Positions 39,900 to 52,392 are shown, counted from the stretch's first letter. The stretch is DNA of 64,000 nucleotides from Conchocele bisecta (GCA_029237695.1 CM055278.1:75744297-75808296); one strand, 5' to 3'. Notes: generated by a model not told the origin, from the letters alone. Numbers and translations: made by a program.

Positions 39900-42800
39900 C
39901 AGGATCAAGTATCGTCGTATCAAGTTTATCAGGCAAGGCTAACGTGTGTATCAAGTTTAGCAGACAAGGCTATTGTGATATCAAGTTATCGGGCAAGGCT
40001 AACGTGGTATCAAGTTGATCAGGCAAGGCTAGCGTGGTATCAAGATTATCAGGCAAAGCTATCATGGTATCAAGTTTATCAGGCAAGGCCATCATGTATC
40101 AAGATTATCAGACAAGGCTATCATGTATCAAGTTTATCAGGCAAGGCCATTGTGGTACACTGTATCACGTTTATCAGGCAAGTCTATCATTGTATCAAGT
40201 TTATCAGGCAAGGCGATCGTGGTATCAAGATCAGGTAGGTAAGCTTATTTATGTATCAATTTATCAGCAGGTAGTGGTTTATAAAATCAGGTAAGGATCA
40301 ATGGTATCAGGATAACAGGCAAGGCCTATTGTGGTATAAGTTTATCAGGTAAGGCTACGTGGGGTATCAAAATTTATCAGGTAGGCTCTGTGTTATCAGG
40401 AATCAGGCAAGGCTACGTTGGTATCAAGTTTATCAGGTAAAGCTATCGTGGTATCAAATTTATCAGGTAAGGCTATCGTGTTATCAGGATTATCAGGCAA
40501 GGCTATCATGGTATCAAATTTATCAGGTAAGGCTATCGTGGTATCAAATTTATCAGGTAACGCTATCGTGGTATCAAGATTATCAGGCAAGGCTGTTGTG
40601 GTATCAAGTTTATCAGGTAAGGCTATTATGGTATCAAGATTATCAGGCAAGGCTATCGTGGTATCAAATTTATCAGGTCAGGCTATCGTGTGGTATCAGA
40701 ATATCGGCAAGGTCATCGGTGTTTATCAAGTCTAGGCACGGCTATCATGTATCAGGTTTATCAAAGCAAGGTCATCGTTGTGTTTATCAAAATAGGTAGC
40801 CAATCGGTGTCATCAGGAATTTATCAGGCAAGGCTATCGTGGTATTAGGTATCAAGGGTAGGCTGGCTAAGCGGTTTAATCAAATATCAGGTAAGGCTTA
40901 TCGGTGATTATCAAGGATATCAGGCAAGGCTATCTGGTATCAGATTATCAGGTAATAGGCAAATTATCGTGGTATCAAATTTATCAGGTAAGGCTATCGG
41001 TGGTTATCGGAATTATCAAGGCATGAGGCTCTAGTGGCTATGGTATCAAGTTTATCAGGTTAAAGATGGGTGGTGGCTTATCATGGCAAATCATAGTTTT
41101 CAGGTGGCTATCGTGGTATCAAATTTATCAGGTAACGCTATCGTGGTATCAAGATTATCAGGCAAGGCTGTTGTGGTATCAAGTTTATCAGGTAAGGCTA
41201 TTATGGTATCAAGATTATCAGGCAAGGCTATCGTGGTATCAAATTTATCAGGTCAGGCTATCGTGGTATCAGGATTATCAGGCAAGGCTATCATGGTATC
41301 AAATTTATCAGGTAAGGCTATCGTGGTATCAAATTTATCAGGTAAGGCTATTGTGGTATCAAGTTTATCAGGTAAGGCTTCGTGGTATCAAAGGTTTATC
41401 AAAGGTAACAGGCTAATTGTTGGTATCTAATTTATCAGGTGGAAGGCTTATCGTGGTTATCTGGATTTATCAAGGCAAGGCTATTCATGGGGGATTTATC
41501 AAGGAATTTATCAGGGTTACGGCTATCCGTGGTATAAATTTATTCAGGTTAACGTATCGTGGTATCAGGTTAATAGGCAAAGGTTGTTGGTGGTTTATCA
41601 AGGTTTTGAGTTTATCAAGGTTAAGGCTATTTGGTATCAAGATTTTCAGGTCAGGCTTTATCGGTGGTATCAAATTTATCAGGTCAGGCTTATCGGTGTT
41701 TATCAAGGAAATTTATCAAGGCAAGGCTTATCATGGTTTAATCAATAATATCAAAGGTTTAGGCTATCGTGGTATCAAATTTATCAGGTAGGCTATTGGT
41801 GGTATCAAGTTGATCAGGTAAGGCTTATTCGGTCGGTAATAATCAAATTATCAGGAAAGGCTTCGTGGTTTTCCTCACAAATTTATCAGGTCAGGTATCA
41901 AGGTATCAGGTTATCAGGTCAGGATATCGTGGTCATTGGATCCAGGTAAGGCTATGTGGTTTATCAAGAAATATCTGGGTAAGGCTATTGTGTATCAAAA
42001 TTTATCAGGTAACGGACTTTATCGTCGGATCCGGCCAAGGCTATGTGGTATCAAGGTTTATAGGTAAGGCTATTGGTTGGTTTATCAAGTTTATCAGGCA
42101 AGGCTATTCGTCGTTTATCAGGGAAATTTATCAGGCAAGGCTATCGTGGTTATCAGTTTATCAGGTTAAGGTATCGGTTGGTTTATCAGGTCAAGGCAAG
42201 GCTTATTGGTGGTTATCAGGTATAGGCAAGGCAAAGGCGATTGTGGTATCAAATTTTATCAGGTAAGGCTAACGTGTTTATTCAGGAATTTACTCAGGTA
42301 AGGCTATCTGGTGTTTATCAAATTTATCGGGTTTATGGCTCTCGTGGTATCAGGATTTCAGGCAAGCTATCGTGGTATCACGGAATTTATCAGGTAAGGC
42401 TATTGGTGGTATCAGAATTATCAGGCAAGGCTATCGTGTTGTCAAGTTTGATTATCAGGTAAGGCTATCGTGTTATCAAGTTTATCAGGTAAGGCTATCA
42501 TGGTATCAGGATTATCAGGCAAGGCTATCGTGGTATCAGGATTATCAGCCAAAGCTATCGTGGTATCAAGTTTATTAGGTAAGGCTATCGTGGTATCAAG
42601 TTTATCAGTTAAGGCTATCGTGGTATCAAGTTTATCAGTTAAGGCTATCGTGGTATCAGGATTATCAGGTAAGGCTATCGTGGTATCAAGATTATCAGGC
42701 AAGGCTGTCGTGGTATCAAGTTTATCAGTTAAGGCTATCGTGGTATCAGGATTATCAGGTAAGGCTATCGTGGTATCAAGAGTATCAGGCAAGGCTGTTG

Positions 42801-44660
42801 TGGTATCAAATTTATCAGGTAAGGCTATCGTGGTATCAGGATTATCAAGCAAGGCTATTGTGGTATCAAATTTATCAGGCAAGGCTATCGTGGTATCAAA
42901 TTTATCAGGTAAGGCTATCGTGGTATCGAATTTATCAGGTAAGGCTATCGTGGTATCAAGTTTATCAGGTAAGGCTATCATGGTATCAAGATTATCAGGC
43001 AAGGCTATCGTGGTATCAGGATTATCAGGCAAGGCTATCATGGTATCAGGTTATCAGCCAAGGCTATCGTGGTATCAAGTTTATCAGGTAAGGCTATTGT
43101 GGTATCAAGATTATCAGGCAAGGCTATCGTGGTATCAAATTTATCAGGGCAGGCCATCGTGGTATCAAATTTATCAGGTAAGGCTATCGTGGTATCAGGA
43201 TTATCAGGCAAGGCTATTGTGGTATCAAGTTTATCAGGCACGGCTATTGTGGTATCAAGTTTATCAGGTAAGGCTATCGTGGTATCAGGATTATCAGCCA
43301 AGGCTATTGTGGTATCAAGTTTATCAGGTAAGGCTATTGTGGTATCAAGTTTATCAGGCAAGGCTATCGTGGTATCAGGATTATCAGGCAACGCTATCGT
43401 GGTATCAAATTTATCAGGTAAGGCTATTGTGGTATTAGGATTATCAGGCAAGGCTATCGTTGTATCAGGATTATCAGGCAAGGCTATTGTGGTGTCAAGT
43501 TTGATTATCAGGTAAGGCTATCGTGGTATCAAGTTTATCAGGTAAGGCTATCGTGGTATCAAGTTTATCAGTTAAGGCTAACGTAGTAACAGGATTATCA
43601 GGTAAGGCTATCGTGGTATCAAGATTATCAGGTAAGGCTATCGTGGTATCAAGAGTATCAGGCAAGGCTGTCATGGTATCAAGTTTATCAGTTAAGGCTA
43701 TCGTGGTATCAGGATTATCAGGTAAGGCTATTGTGGTATCAAGTTTATCAGTTAAGGCTATCGTGGTATCAGGATTATCAAGCAAGGCTATCGTGGTATC
43801 AAATTTATCAGGCAAGGCTATCGTGGTATCAAATTTATCAGGTAAGGCTATTGTGGTATCAAATTGATCAGGTAAGGCTATCGTGGTATCAAGATTATCA
43901 GGCAAGGCTATCGTGGTATCAGGATTATCAGGCAAGGCTATCGTGGTATCAGGATTATCAGCCAAGGCTATCGTGGTATCAAGTTTATCAGGTAAAGCTA
44001 TCGTGGTATCAAGTTTATCAGTTAAGGCTATCGTGGTATCAGGATTATCAAGTAAGGCTATCGTGGTATCACGTTTTTCATGTAAGGCTATCGTGGTATC
44101 AGGATTATCAGGCAAGGCTATCGTGGTATCAGGATTATCAGCCAAGGCTATCGTGGTATCAAGTTTATCAGTTAAGGCTATCGTGGTATCAGGATTATCA
44201 AGTAAGGCTATCGTGGTATCAAGTTTATCAGGCAAGGCTATCGTGGTATCAGGATTATCAGCCAAGGCTATCGTGGTATCAAGTTTATCAGCCAAGGCTA
44301 TCGTGGTATCAAGTTTATCTGTAAATCTGTAAATCAGGCAAGGCATCGTGGTATCAGGATTATCAGGCAAGGCTATCGTGGTATCAGGATTATCAGGTAA
44401 GGCTATCGTGGTATCAAGTTTATCAGGTAAGGCTATCGTGGTATCAAGTTTATCAGGTAAGGCTATCGTGGTATCAAGATTATCAGGCACGGTCATCGTG
44501 GTATTAAGTTTATCCAGTAAGGCTATCGTGTTATCAAATTTATCAGCCAAGGCTATCGTGGTATTAAGTTTATCAGGCAAAGCATCGTGGTATCAATTTT
44601 ATCAGGTAAGGCTATCATGGTATCAAGATTATCAGGCATGGTCATCATGGTATCAAGTTC
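39900..44660. repeat. Large 30-bp minisatellite array (about 4.7 kb)
   Basis: The unit is AAGGCTATCGTGGTATCAAG plus TTTATCAGGT, with AAGTTT, AAATTT, AAGATT and AGGATT variants. From about 42430 to 44330 the period is almost exactly 30 bp; from 39900 to 42430 units are irregular. Because 30 is divisible by 3, several frames stay open for 100-360 codons on both strands with 10-residue periodic peptides (WYQVYQARLS, VVSSLSGKAI, LDTTIALPDK). These are not evidence of a gene. It lies in a UGGT intron. Confidence 0.97.
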
Positions 44661-44701
44661 TTACCGTTTCCGAGCCATGTCAGATCTGATGAACTTATAT
44701 A

Positions 44702-44741
44702 TACAGTGAAACCTGGAGGTACCAAGGGAGGTTTCACTGTA
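44702..44741. mobile_element. Short hairpin MITE end (ACAGTGAAACCT)
   Basis: TACAGTGAAACCT and AGGTTTCACTGTA form a 13-bp inverted pair with a 14-nt loop. The same terminal words are at 50351-50424, with shared following text (ATCAGGCATTTGATCATTCTGA / ATCGGGCATTTTTATTATTCTGA). Confidence 0.7.
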
Positions 44742-45820
44742 AATCAGGCATTTGATCATTCTGAGCCATAGTCGTGTAAAATTAAGTAAAATTAAGGACA
44801 CAGCGACTACCTGCGTGTATGCTTTAGAGAGGCTCTACTGTATCTGAGGATTATCATGGAAAAGAATGCTTACTTATTTACGCTACATCATCACACCGAT
44901 GTAATTCGGTAGTAATGTGATGGCATTTGACCAATGGAGCATCAGCAAACATAGCTGTCACATTTTGTGTGATAAAAATTATGTTAACACATGCAAGTTA
45001 TCCCTAAGGTAATCCCCTCGATGGCTGATTTGATAATAATACAAGAGTTGTCAGAAGACAACGAAGCTCGCCTGTTGGCAGCCTTCACTCAAACTTGGCA
45101 CAGTTGCATAAAAAAACATGAATATTATATAACTTGACCTTGGGTTAAGGGGCGTGCGGTGGACCTTGACATTGGGGTCAGTGGTGGAAGGTGGGTCGTG
45201 GGTTTGCTATAGCATAATATAGCATATTAAGATGTATGAAATATCAATGCGCTCCCTGAAAACAGAAGTAAAACAAAATTTAACCCAACGTTAAGTTTAT
45301 GAACGCACTAAGTTGGTGATTTTCTACAGCATGATAGCTATTCATATGAGGGATGCATGTATGAATGTGCTAAGTTTGTGACCTGACCTTGAGGAAAGGG
45401 GTGGGGGGGGTCATGGATTTGCTGTACCACAATAGAGGATCATCAGATGAATGCATGTATGAAATATCAAATTGTTCCCTGTAAAGAAACATTTACCCCA
45501 AACGTTAAGTTTATGAACATGCTAAGTTTCTGACGTTGAACTAGGGGTAAGGGTTGGGTGGTGGGTTGTGGATTTGCTACAGCATGATAGAGGGTCATCT
45601 GAGGAATGCATGTATGAAATATTAAGGCGTTCAATGAAAGGAAACAGTTGTTATTTATAAGACATTTACCCCAACGTTAAGTTTATGAATGTGCTAAGTT
45701 TGTGACCTTGACCTTGGGGAAAGGGGTGGGTCATGGATTTGCTATAGCACGATAGAGTATCATCAGATGAATACATTTATGAAATATCAAGGCGTGCCCT
45801 GTAAAGAAACATAAGTTATA

Positions 45821-46758
45821 ACTAGAAATGTGGCCTGTCGGCACATGAATGCCCCCGCTGGCAGCCAAAGAAAACAAGGCATATTTGAATGTTGATTTGT
45901 CACAGGGTGGCAGAGGACCATTGGAGCAATGCGTGTGTGAAATGTGAAGCAGATCCGAGCACGGAAACAGAAATTATAAGGCATTTACCCAGCGTTAAGG
46001 TTTTGAATGCACCAAGTCTGTGACATTGACCCTGGGCTTAGCGGGGTCGGCACGAATGTGGATTTGTCACAGGGTGGCAGAGGACCATTGGAGCAATGCG
46101 TGTGTGAAATGTGAAGCAGATCCGAGCAAGGAAACAGAAATTATAAGGCATTTACCCAGCATTAAGGTTTCGAACGCACCAAGTCTGTGACCTTGACCCT
46201 TGGCTTAGCGGGGGCGGCACGAATGTGGATTTGTCACAGGGTGGCAGAGGACCATTGGAGCAATGCGTGTGTGAAATGTGAAGCAGATCCGAGCAAGGAA
46301 ACAGAAATTATAAGGCATTTACCCAGCGTTAAGGTTTCGAACGCACCAAGTCTGTGACCTTGACCCTGGGCTTAGCAGGAGCGGCACGAATGTGGATTTG
46401 TCACAGGGTGGCAGAGGACCATTGGAGCAAAGCGTGTGTGAAATGTGAAGCAGATCCGAGCAAGGAAACAGAAATTATAAGGCATTTACCCAGCATTAAG
46501 GTTTCGAACGCACCAAGTCTGTGACCTTGACCCTGGGCTTAGCGGGGACGGGACGAATGTGGATTTGTCACAGGGCGGTAGAGGACCATTGGAGCAATGT
46601 GTGTGTGAAATGTCAAGCAGATTCGAGCAAAGAAACTGAAATTATAAGCCGAGCGTTAAGGTTTCGTGATGTACGTCCGTTACGTACGTTACGTACGTAC
46701 GTACGTACGGACGCCGGTAACACTATATGCCCCCCTCACCATCCGGTGGCGGGGGCAT
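45821..46758 (+). mobile_element. CCCCCGC-type satellite-bearing element, nested
   Basis: It starts ACTAGAAATGTGGCCTGTCG with ATGCCCCCGC, holds about five units, and ends CGCCGGTAACACTATATG with a CCCCC...GGTGGCGGGGGCAT hairpin. GCGGGGGCAT is the exact inverse of the 5' motif. Left flank AGAAACATAAGTTATA and right flank AAAAGGCATTTAC rejoin to the host unit seen elsewhere (AGAAGTTATAAGACATTTAC), so it inserted into an existing array. Confidence 0.82.
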
Positions 46759-46818
46759 AAAAAGGCATTTACTCCAACGTTAAGTTTATGATATTGATCT
46801 TGGGGAAAGGGGTGAGGG

Positions 46819-46859
46819 TGGGGGGGGGGGGGGGGGGGGGAGGGGGGGGGGGGGGGGGG
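46819..46859. repeat. Poly-G tract
   Basis: 41 nt of G with a single A. Together with the C-run at 14322 it is a site where length is unreliable. Confidence 0.9.
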
Positions 46860-48731
46860 TGAGGGGTCATGGATTTGCTGTAGCACAATAGAGAATCACA
46901 TGAATGCGAGTATAAAATATCAAAGTGTTCCCTGTAACGAAACAGAAGTTACGCAACATTTACCCCAACGCTAAGTTTATAAACATGCTAAATTTGTGAC
47001 CATGACCTTGGGGTAAGGGTTGGGTGGTGGGTTGTGGATTTGCTACAGCATGATAGAGGGTCATCTGAGGAATGCATGTATGAAATATCAAGGCGTTCCA
47101 TGAAAGGAAACAGATGTTACAAGACATTTACCCTAACGTTAAGTTTATGCATGTGCTAAGCTTGTGACCTTGACCTTGGGGTTTGGGGGTGGGGGGGTCA
47201 TGGATTTGCTGTAGCACACTAGAGGATCATCAGATGAATGCTTGTATCAAATATCAAAGCGTTCCCTAAGTTTGTGACCTTGACCTTGGGGTAAGGGTTG
47301 GGTGGTGGGTTGTGGATTTGCTACAGCATGATAGAGGGTCATCTGAGGAATGCATGTATGAAATATCAAGGCGTTCCAATGAATGAAATATCAAAGGCGT
47401 TCCATGAATGGAAACAGATGTTATAAGACAATTACCCCAACGTTAAGTTTATGAATGTGCTAAGTTTGTAACCTTGACCTTGGGGTAAGGGGTAGGTCAT
47501 GGATTTGCTATAGCACAATGGAGTATCATCAGATGAATGCATGTATGAAATATCAAGGCGTTCCATGAAAGGAAACAGATGATTTAAGACATTTACCCCA
47601 ACGTTAAGTTTATGAATGTGCTAAGTTTGTGACCTTGACCTTGGGGAAAGGGATGGGAGGCGATTCATGGATTTGCTATAGTACGATAGACTATCATCAG
47701 ATGAATGCATGTATGAAATATGAAGGTATTCCCTGTAAATAAACAGAAGTTACACAACATTTACCCCAACGTTAAGTTTATGAATGTGCTAGGTTTGTGA
47801 CCTTGGGGTAAGGGTTGGGTGGTGAGTCGTGGATTTGCTACAGCATGATAGAGGGTCATCTGAGGAATGCATGTATGAAATATTAAGAGGTTCCATGATA
47901 GAAAACAGATGTTAGAAGACATTTACCCTAACGTTAAGTTTATGAATGTGCTAAGTTTGTGACCTTGACCTTGGGGTAAGGAATGGGCATGATAGAGTAT
48001 CATCAGATGAATCCATGTATGAAATATGAAGGCGTTCCTTGTAAATATACAGAAGTTAGACAACATTTACCCCAACGTTAAGTTTATGAACATGCAAAGT
48101 TTGTGACCTTGACCTTGGGGTAAGGGCTGGGTGGTGGATCATGGATTTGCTACAGCATGATAGAGGGTCATCTGAGGAATCTATGTATGAAATAACAAGG
48201 TGATCCATGAAAGGAAACATAATTTACAAGACATTTACCCCAACGTTAAGTTTATGAATGTGCTAAGTTTGTGACCTTGACCTTGGGGTAAGGGTTGGGT
48301 GGTGGGTCATGGTTTTGCTACAGCATGATAGAGGGTCATCTGAGGAATGCATGTATGAAATAACAAAGTGATCCATGAAAGGAAACAGAAGTTATAAGAC
48401 ATTTACCCCAACGTTAAGTTTGTGGACGACGCCGACGACGCCGATGACGCCGACGACGCCGCCGACGCCGACGACGCCGACGACGACGACGCCGACGACG
48501 CCGGGGATATGACATCTCTTCTGCACTTCGTGCAGGCGAGCTAATAATGAACACAAGTCCTCAGTGACCTTGACCTTGGGTGTTCAGATGTGGGGTGTAT
48601 GCGAAACACAGAATCATCCCAAGACACATACTGCGGCCAAATATTAATAAATTGGTGAAGTGGTATACAAGTTATTCATGTACATACATGGACAACTGCT
48701 ATATCTCCTCTTGCTTATCGGCGCATGGATA

Positions 48732-50049
48732 ACAAGAGCTGTAGGAGAACAGCATAGCTCGACTACGAGGGTTGTCGATGTACACATAGCTTGACAAACA
48801 AGGTGGCCGCGGCCTTCATAAAAACCTTAACCAAGGTTGACTAAAAGCCTTAACCAAGGGAAATTAAGTAAGTAATTCAAGGTTAAATGTAGGTCAATGT
48901 GGCCGCGGCCTGCATAAAAACCTTAACCAAGGTTGACTAAAAACCTTAATGAAGGGAAATTAAGTAAGTAATTCAAGGTTAAATGTAGGTCAATGTCAGA
49001 TATAGGTCAGGGATTATTGATGTAGATCACTAGGAGATGAAGTTTTCCAAGTATGGTTGCTGTAGGCCCAGGAATATTCCATATACAAGCTTCACTAAAA
49101 ACCTTAACCAAGGGGAAATAAGAAAGTAATCCAAGGATAAAAGTAGGTCAAGGTCAAATATAGGTCAGGGATTATTGATGTACATCACTAGGAGATGAAG
49201 TTGTCCAAGTATGGTTGGTGTAGGGCCAGGAGTATTGCATCTACAAGCCTGACTAAAAACCTTAACCAAGGAGAATTAAGTAATTCAAGAGGAAATGTAG
49301 GTCAAGGTCAAATATAGATCAGGGGTTATTGATGTACATCGCTATGAGAAAAGGTTGTCCATGTATGGTGTTAGTATGCACAATAGTATTCCATGTACAA
49401 GCTTGACTAAAAACCTTAATCAAGGTCAAATATAGGTCAGTGGTTGTTGATGTACATCACTAGGAGATGAAGTTGTCCAAGTATGGTGGGTGTAGGACCA
49501 GGAGTATTCCATATACAAGCTTGACTAAAAACCTTAACCAAGGGGAATTAAGAAAGTAATTGAAGAGGCAAAGTAGGTCAATGTCAAATATAGATCAGGG
49601 GTTATTGATGTACATCCCTATGAGAAAAGGTTGTCCAAGTATGGTGTCTGTATGCACAATAGTATTCCATGTACAAGCTTGACTAAAAACCTTAACCAAG
49701 ATCAGGGGTTATTGATGTACATCGCTATGAGCAAAGGTTGTCCAAGTATGGTGTCTGTATGCACAATAGTATTCCATGTACAAGCTTGACTAAAAACCTT
49801 AACCAAGGTTGATTAAAAACCTTAACCAAGGGGAATTAACTAAGTAATTCAAGAGGAAATGTAGGTGAAGGTGAAATATAGATCAGGGGTTATTGATGTA
49901 CATCACTAGGAGATGAAGTTGTGCAAGTATGGTGGGTGTAGGGCCAGTAGTATTCCATATACAAGCTTGACTAAAAACCTTAACCAAGGCGTGACGGCGA
50001 CGCCGACGCCGACGCCGGGGTGACAACATAAGCTCGAATAGTTGAGCTA
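48732..50049 (+). mobile_element. Satellite-bearing Helentron-like element (CTCGACTA type), copy 2
   Basis: The 5' end is ACAAGAGCTGTAGGAGAACAGC (hairpin) then TAGCTCGACTA. The 3' end has GACGCCGACGCCG and a hairpin ending AGTTGAGCTA. About seven AGGTCAAGGTCA-type units lie between. It ends about 55 nt from the UGGT donor at 50104-50105. Confidence 0.75.
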
Positions 50050-50105
50050 AAAATTAAAAACAGCAGTCGACAATATTTGTTTGCTCTCCTTTTTATAAAA
50101 GTTAC

Positions 50106-50202
50106 CTTCGACCTTCGTGTCATCCTTGGCCTTGTATTCTGTACTCTTGATAGCGAGTTCCACTCCATACCCTGATAGTCGAGTCTTCACTTCAGATGGT
50201 TT
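50106..50202 (-). CDS. UGGT: UGGT coding exon (second of six found), 97 nt
   Basis: On the minus strand the acceptor is TATTGGTTTTTCAG and the donor GTAACT. It begins in phase 0 directly after the Glu that ends exon 59517-59691, and encodes 32 codons plus one base. The peptide contains LSGYGVELAIKSTEYKAK, followed by DDTKVE, a stretch that I know to be almost invariant in animal UGGT, in the first thioredoxin-like domain. This is the most diagnostic exon of the gene. The intervening intron to the previous exon is about 9.3 kb of repeats. Confidence 0.97.
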
Positions 50203-50350
50203 CTGAAAAACCAATAAACAAGAAATCAGTAACAACGAGTTGACCTTGACCGTGAACACAGGCGCCAAATGGGTGGCTTATAGGCTGAAACTGGATGATA
50301 TGATGACAAATACGTATATGGGAAGCTTCCAGCCAATCAGACGTAGTAAG

Positions 50351-50424
50351 TACAGTGAAACCTCTCTAAACCAGACAACCTGGGAGGTCCCCAGGGTGTC
50401 CGGCTTAAGAGAGGTTTCACTGTG
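50351..50424. mobile_element. Foldback MITE (TACAGTGAAACCTCTCT)
   Basis: TACAGTGAAACCTCTCTAA and TTAAGAGAGGTTTCACTGTG form an inverted pair of about 18 bp with a GGGAGGTCCCC-type loop. A related hairpin is at 44702-44741, and a decayed inverse copy at about 50530-50570. Confidence 0.72.
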
Positions 50425-50609
50425 AATCGGGCATTTTTATTATTCTGAACCATAGTTGTGTCCTATGCAATCATGAACAGACATTATCACCTGAGATAAA
50501 TGACCAAGAAGCTCATCAAAAATAAGATCGCGGGTGTTTTCTTGGTGTCCGGTTTCGAGAGGTTCCACTATATATGTGAAGTTTCAAGCCAATCCGACTT
50601 ACGGTAACG

Positions 50610-50860
50610 GAGTTTGTTTGTTTATTGGTGCTTAACGGCCTATCAACAGCTAAGGTCATGTAATGCCGGGCAAACGGGTTCAATCCCATTTTAACCTGCT
50701 GCATTGGGGGGAAATCCTAAAATCAGAACGGAATATTTACATCGAGATAAAATATATTCAGCCCTGAAATTAGAATAACCTGACCTGGTGCCAGGTCCAT
50801 GCCACACCAAAGTCACTTGGCCCCTTCCCCTAAAATAGGATTACGAATAATCGTAATACA
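50610..50860. mobile_element. SINE fragment (GTTTGTTTGTTTATTGGTGC / CAACAGCTAAGGTCAT)
   Basis: The 5' part matches 19160 and 60085. The 3' part (ATTCAGCCCTGAAATTAGAA, CCTGACCTGGTGCCAGGTCC) matches 19810 and 58640. It lacks the tRNA-like head. Confidence 0.6.
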
Positions 50861-50972
50861 GTCAAACTTGTGTTAAGAGACCACTCAAGAGAACTGCCAA
50901 AAGTGGTCTCTTAACAGAGGTGGTCTCTTAATAGGGACAGCCATGTGGAGTGGGTACACGGATGATATATAA
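50861..50972 (+). repeat. Left half of an interspersed repeat split by an insertion
   Basis: Nearly identical to 25537-25646. It resumes at 52297. Confidence 0.85.
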
Positions 50973-52296
50973 ACTAGAAATGTGGCCTATCGGCACACGA
51001 ATACCCCCACTGGCAGCTAAAGAAAACGAGGCATTTTTTATTATAAGCCATTTAGTCACGCGTTAAGGTTTCAAACGCATCAAATCTGTGACCTTGACCC
51101 TGGGCATAGTGTGATAATCCATGCATCGGTGTAGAAGATATAGAGCGGAAGGGAATTTCAATAGGTTTGACCTTTGACCTTCAACTGTGACCTTGACCTT
51201 GGACGTAGGTGCGTGGTTATTGATCGCGACACACCTTCTCATCATGAGAAACATTTGTGCCAAGCCATTTGATAATGCAGGCACCGGTGTAGAAGATATA
51301 GAGCAGAAGGGAATTTCAATAGGTTTGACCTTTGACCTTCAACTGTGACCTTGGACGTATGTGCGTGGTTAGCAATTTGATAATCCATGCATCGGTGTAG
51401 AAGATATAGAGCGGAAGGGAATTTCAATAGGTTTGACCTTTGACCTTCAACTGTGACCTTGACCTTGGACGTAGGTGCGTGGTTATTGATCGTGACACAC
51501 CTTCTCATCATGAGAAACATTTGTGCTAAGCCATTTGATAATCCATGCATCGGTGTAGAAGATATAGAGCGGAAGGGAATTTCAATAGGTTTGACCTTTG
51601 ACCTTCAAGAGTGACCTTGACCTTGGACGTAGGTGCGTGGTTATTGATCGCGACACACCTTCTCATCATGAGAAACATTTGTGCCAAGCCATTTAATAAT
51701 CCATGCTTCGGTGTAGAAGATATAGAGCGGAAGGGAATTTCAATAGGTTTGACCTTTGACCTTCAACTGTGACCTTGACCTTGGATGTAGGTGCGTGGTT
51801 ATTGATTGCGACACACCTTCTCATCATGAGAAACATTTGTGCCAAGCCATTTGATAATCCATGCATCGGTGTAGAAGATATAAAGCGGAAGGGAATTTCG
51901 ATAGGTTTGACCTTTGACCTTCAACTGTGACCTTGACCTTGGACGTAGGTGCGTGGTTATTGATCGCGACACACCTTCTCATCATGAGAAACATTTGTGC
52001 CAAGCCATTTGATAATCCATGCATCGGTGTAGAAGATATAGAGCGGAAGGGAATTTCGATAGGTTTGACCTTTGACCTTCAACTGTGACCTTGACCTTGG
52101 GACGTAGGTGCGTGGTTATTGATCGCGACACACCTTCTCATCATGACAAACATTTGTGCCAAGGCATTTGATAATCCATGCATGGGTGTAGAAGATATAG
52201 AGCGGAAGGGAATTTCCAACAGACCAACTGACAGACCGACCGACCGACCGACAAGCTGACTCCTATATACCCCCAACAAACTTTTGTGGGGGTATA
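50973..52296 (+). mobile_element. CCCCCGC-related satellite-bearing element with a proven insertion site
   Basis: It begins ACTAGAAATGTGGCCTATCG, carries seven units of the TTGACCTTTGACCT satellite (51113-52218), then GACCGACCGACCGACAAGCT and a hairpin TATACCCCC...GGGGGTATA. It splits a repeat whose intact copy is at 25537-25745, at GATGATATATA|TAAAAA. At most a 2-4 bp TA-type duplication is possible. Confidence 0.88.
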
Positions 52297-52392
52297 AAAA
52301 CAACACAGTGACAACACAGTCAAGTAATAACATGTATACACATATATGTATGTTTATTAAAGTAATAACATGTACAATGGAAAACATAAGTA
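52297..52392 (+). repeat. Right half of the split interspersed repeat
   Basis: Matches 25647-25744 (CAACACAGTGACAACACAGT to GTACAATGGAAAACATAAGT). Confidence 0.85.

Larger units (their letters stand above)
45041..48546 (+). mobile_element. Satellite-bearing Helentron-like element (AGCTCGCCTG type) with a nested insertion
   Basis: The 5' end ACAAGAGTTGTCAGAAGACAAC forms a hairpin, then AGCTCGCCTG. The 3' end, after a GACGACGCC tract (48424-48510) and a CTGCAC-TTC-GTGCAG hairpin, carries CAGGCGAGCT, a 10-bp exact inverse. Units of about 175 bp share ACCCCAACGTTAAGTTTATG, GTGACCTTGACCTTGGGG and ATTTGCTACAGCATGATAGA. The 5' ACAAGAG(C/T)TGT start is shared with the CTCGACTA family. A CCCCCGC-type element is inserted at 45821-46758. 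Confidence 0.75.

Noticed and set aside
42442..44580. Open frames of up to 361 codons with peptides such as LDTTIALPDK and WYQVYQARLS
   Set aside because: The 30-bp unit is divisible by three and lacks stops, so several frames are open at once. No start context, splice signal or non-periodic domain is present.
39900..44660. CRISPR-like array
   Set aside because: The 30-bp units are contiguous, with no unique spacers, and the genome is eukaryotic. It is a minisatellite.
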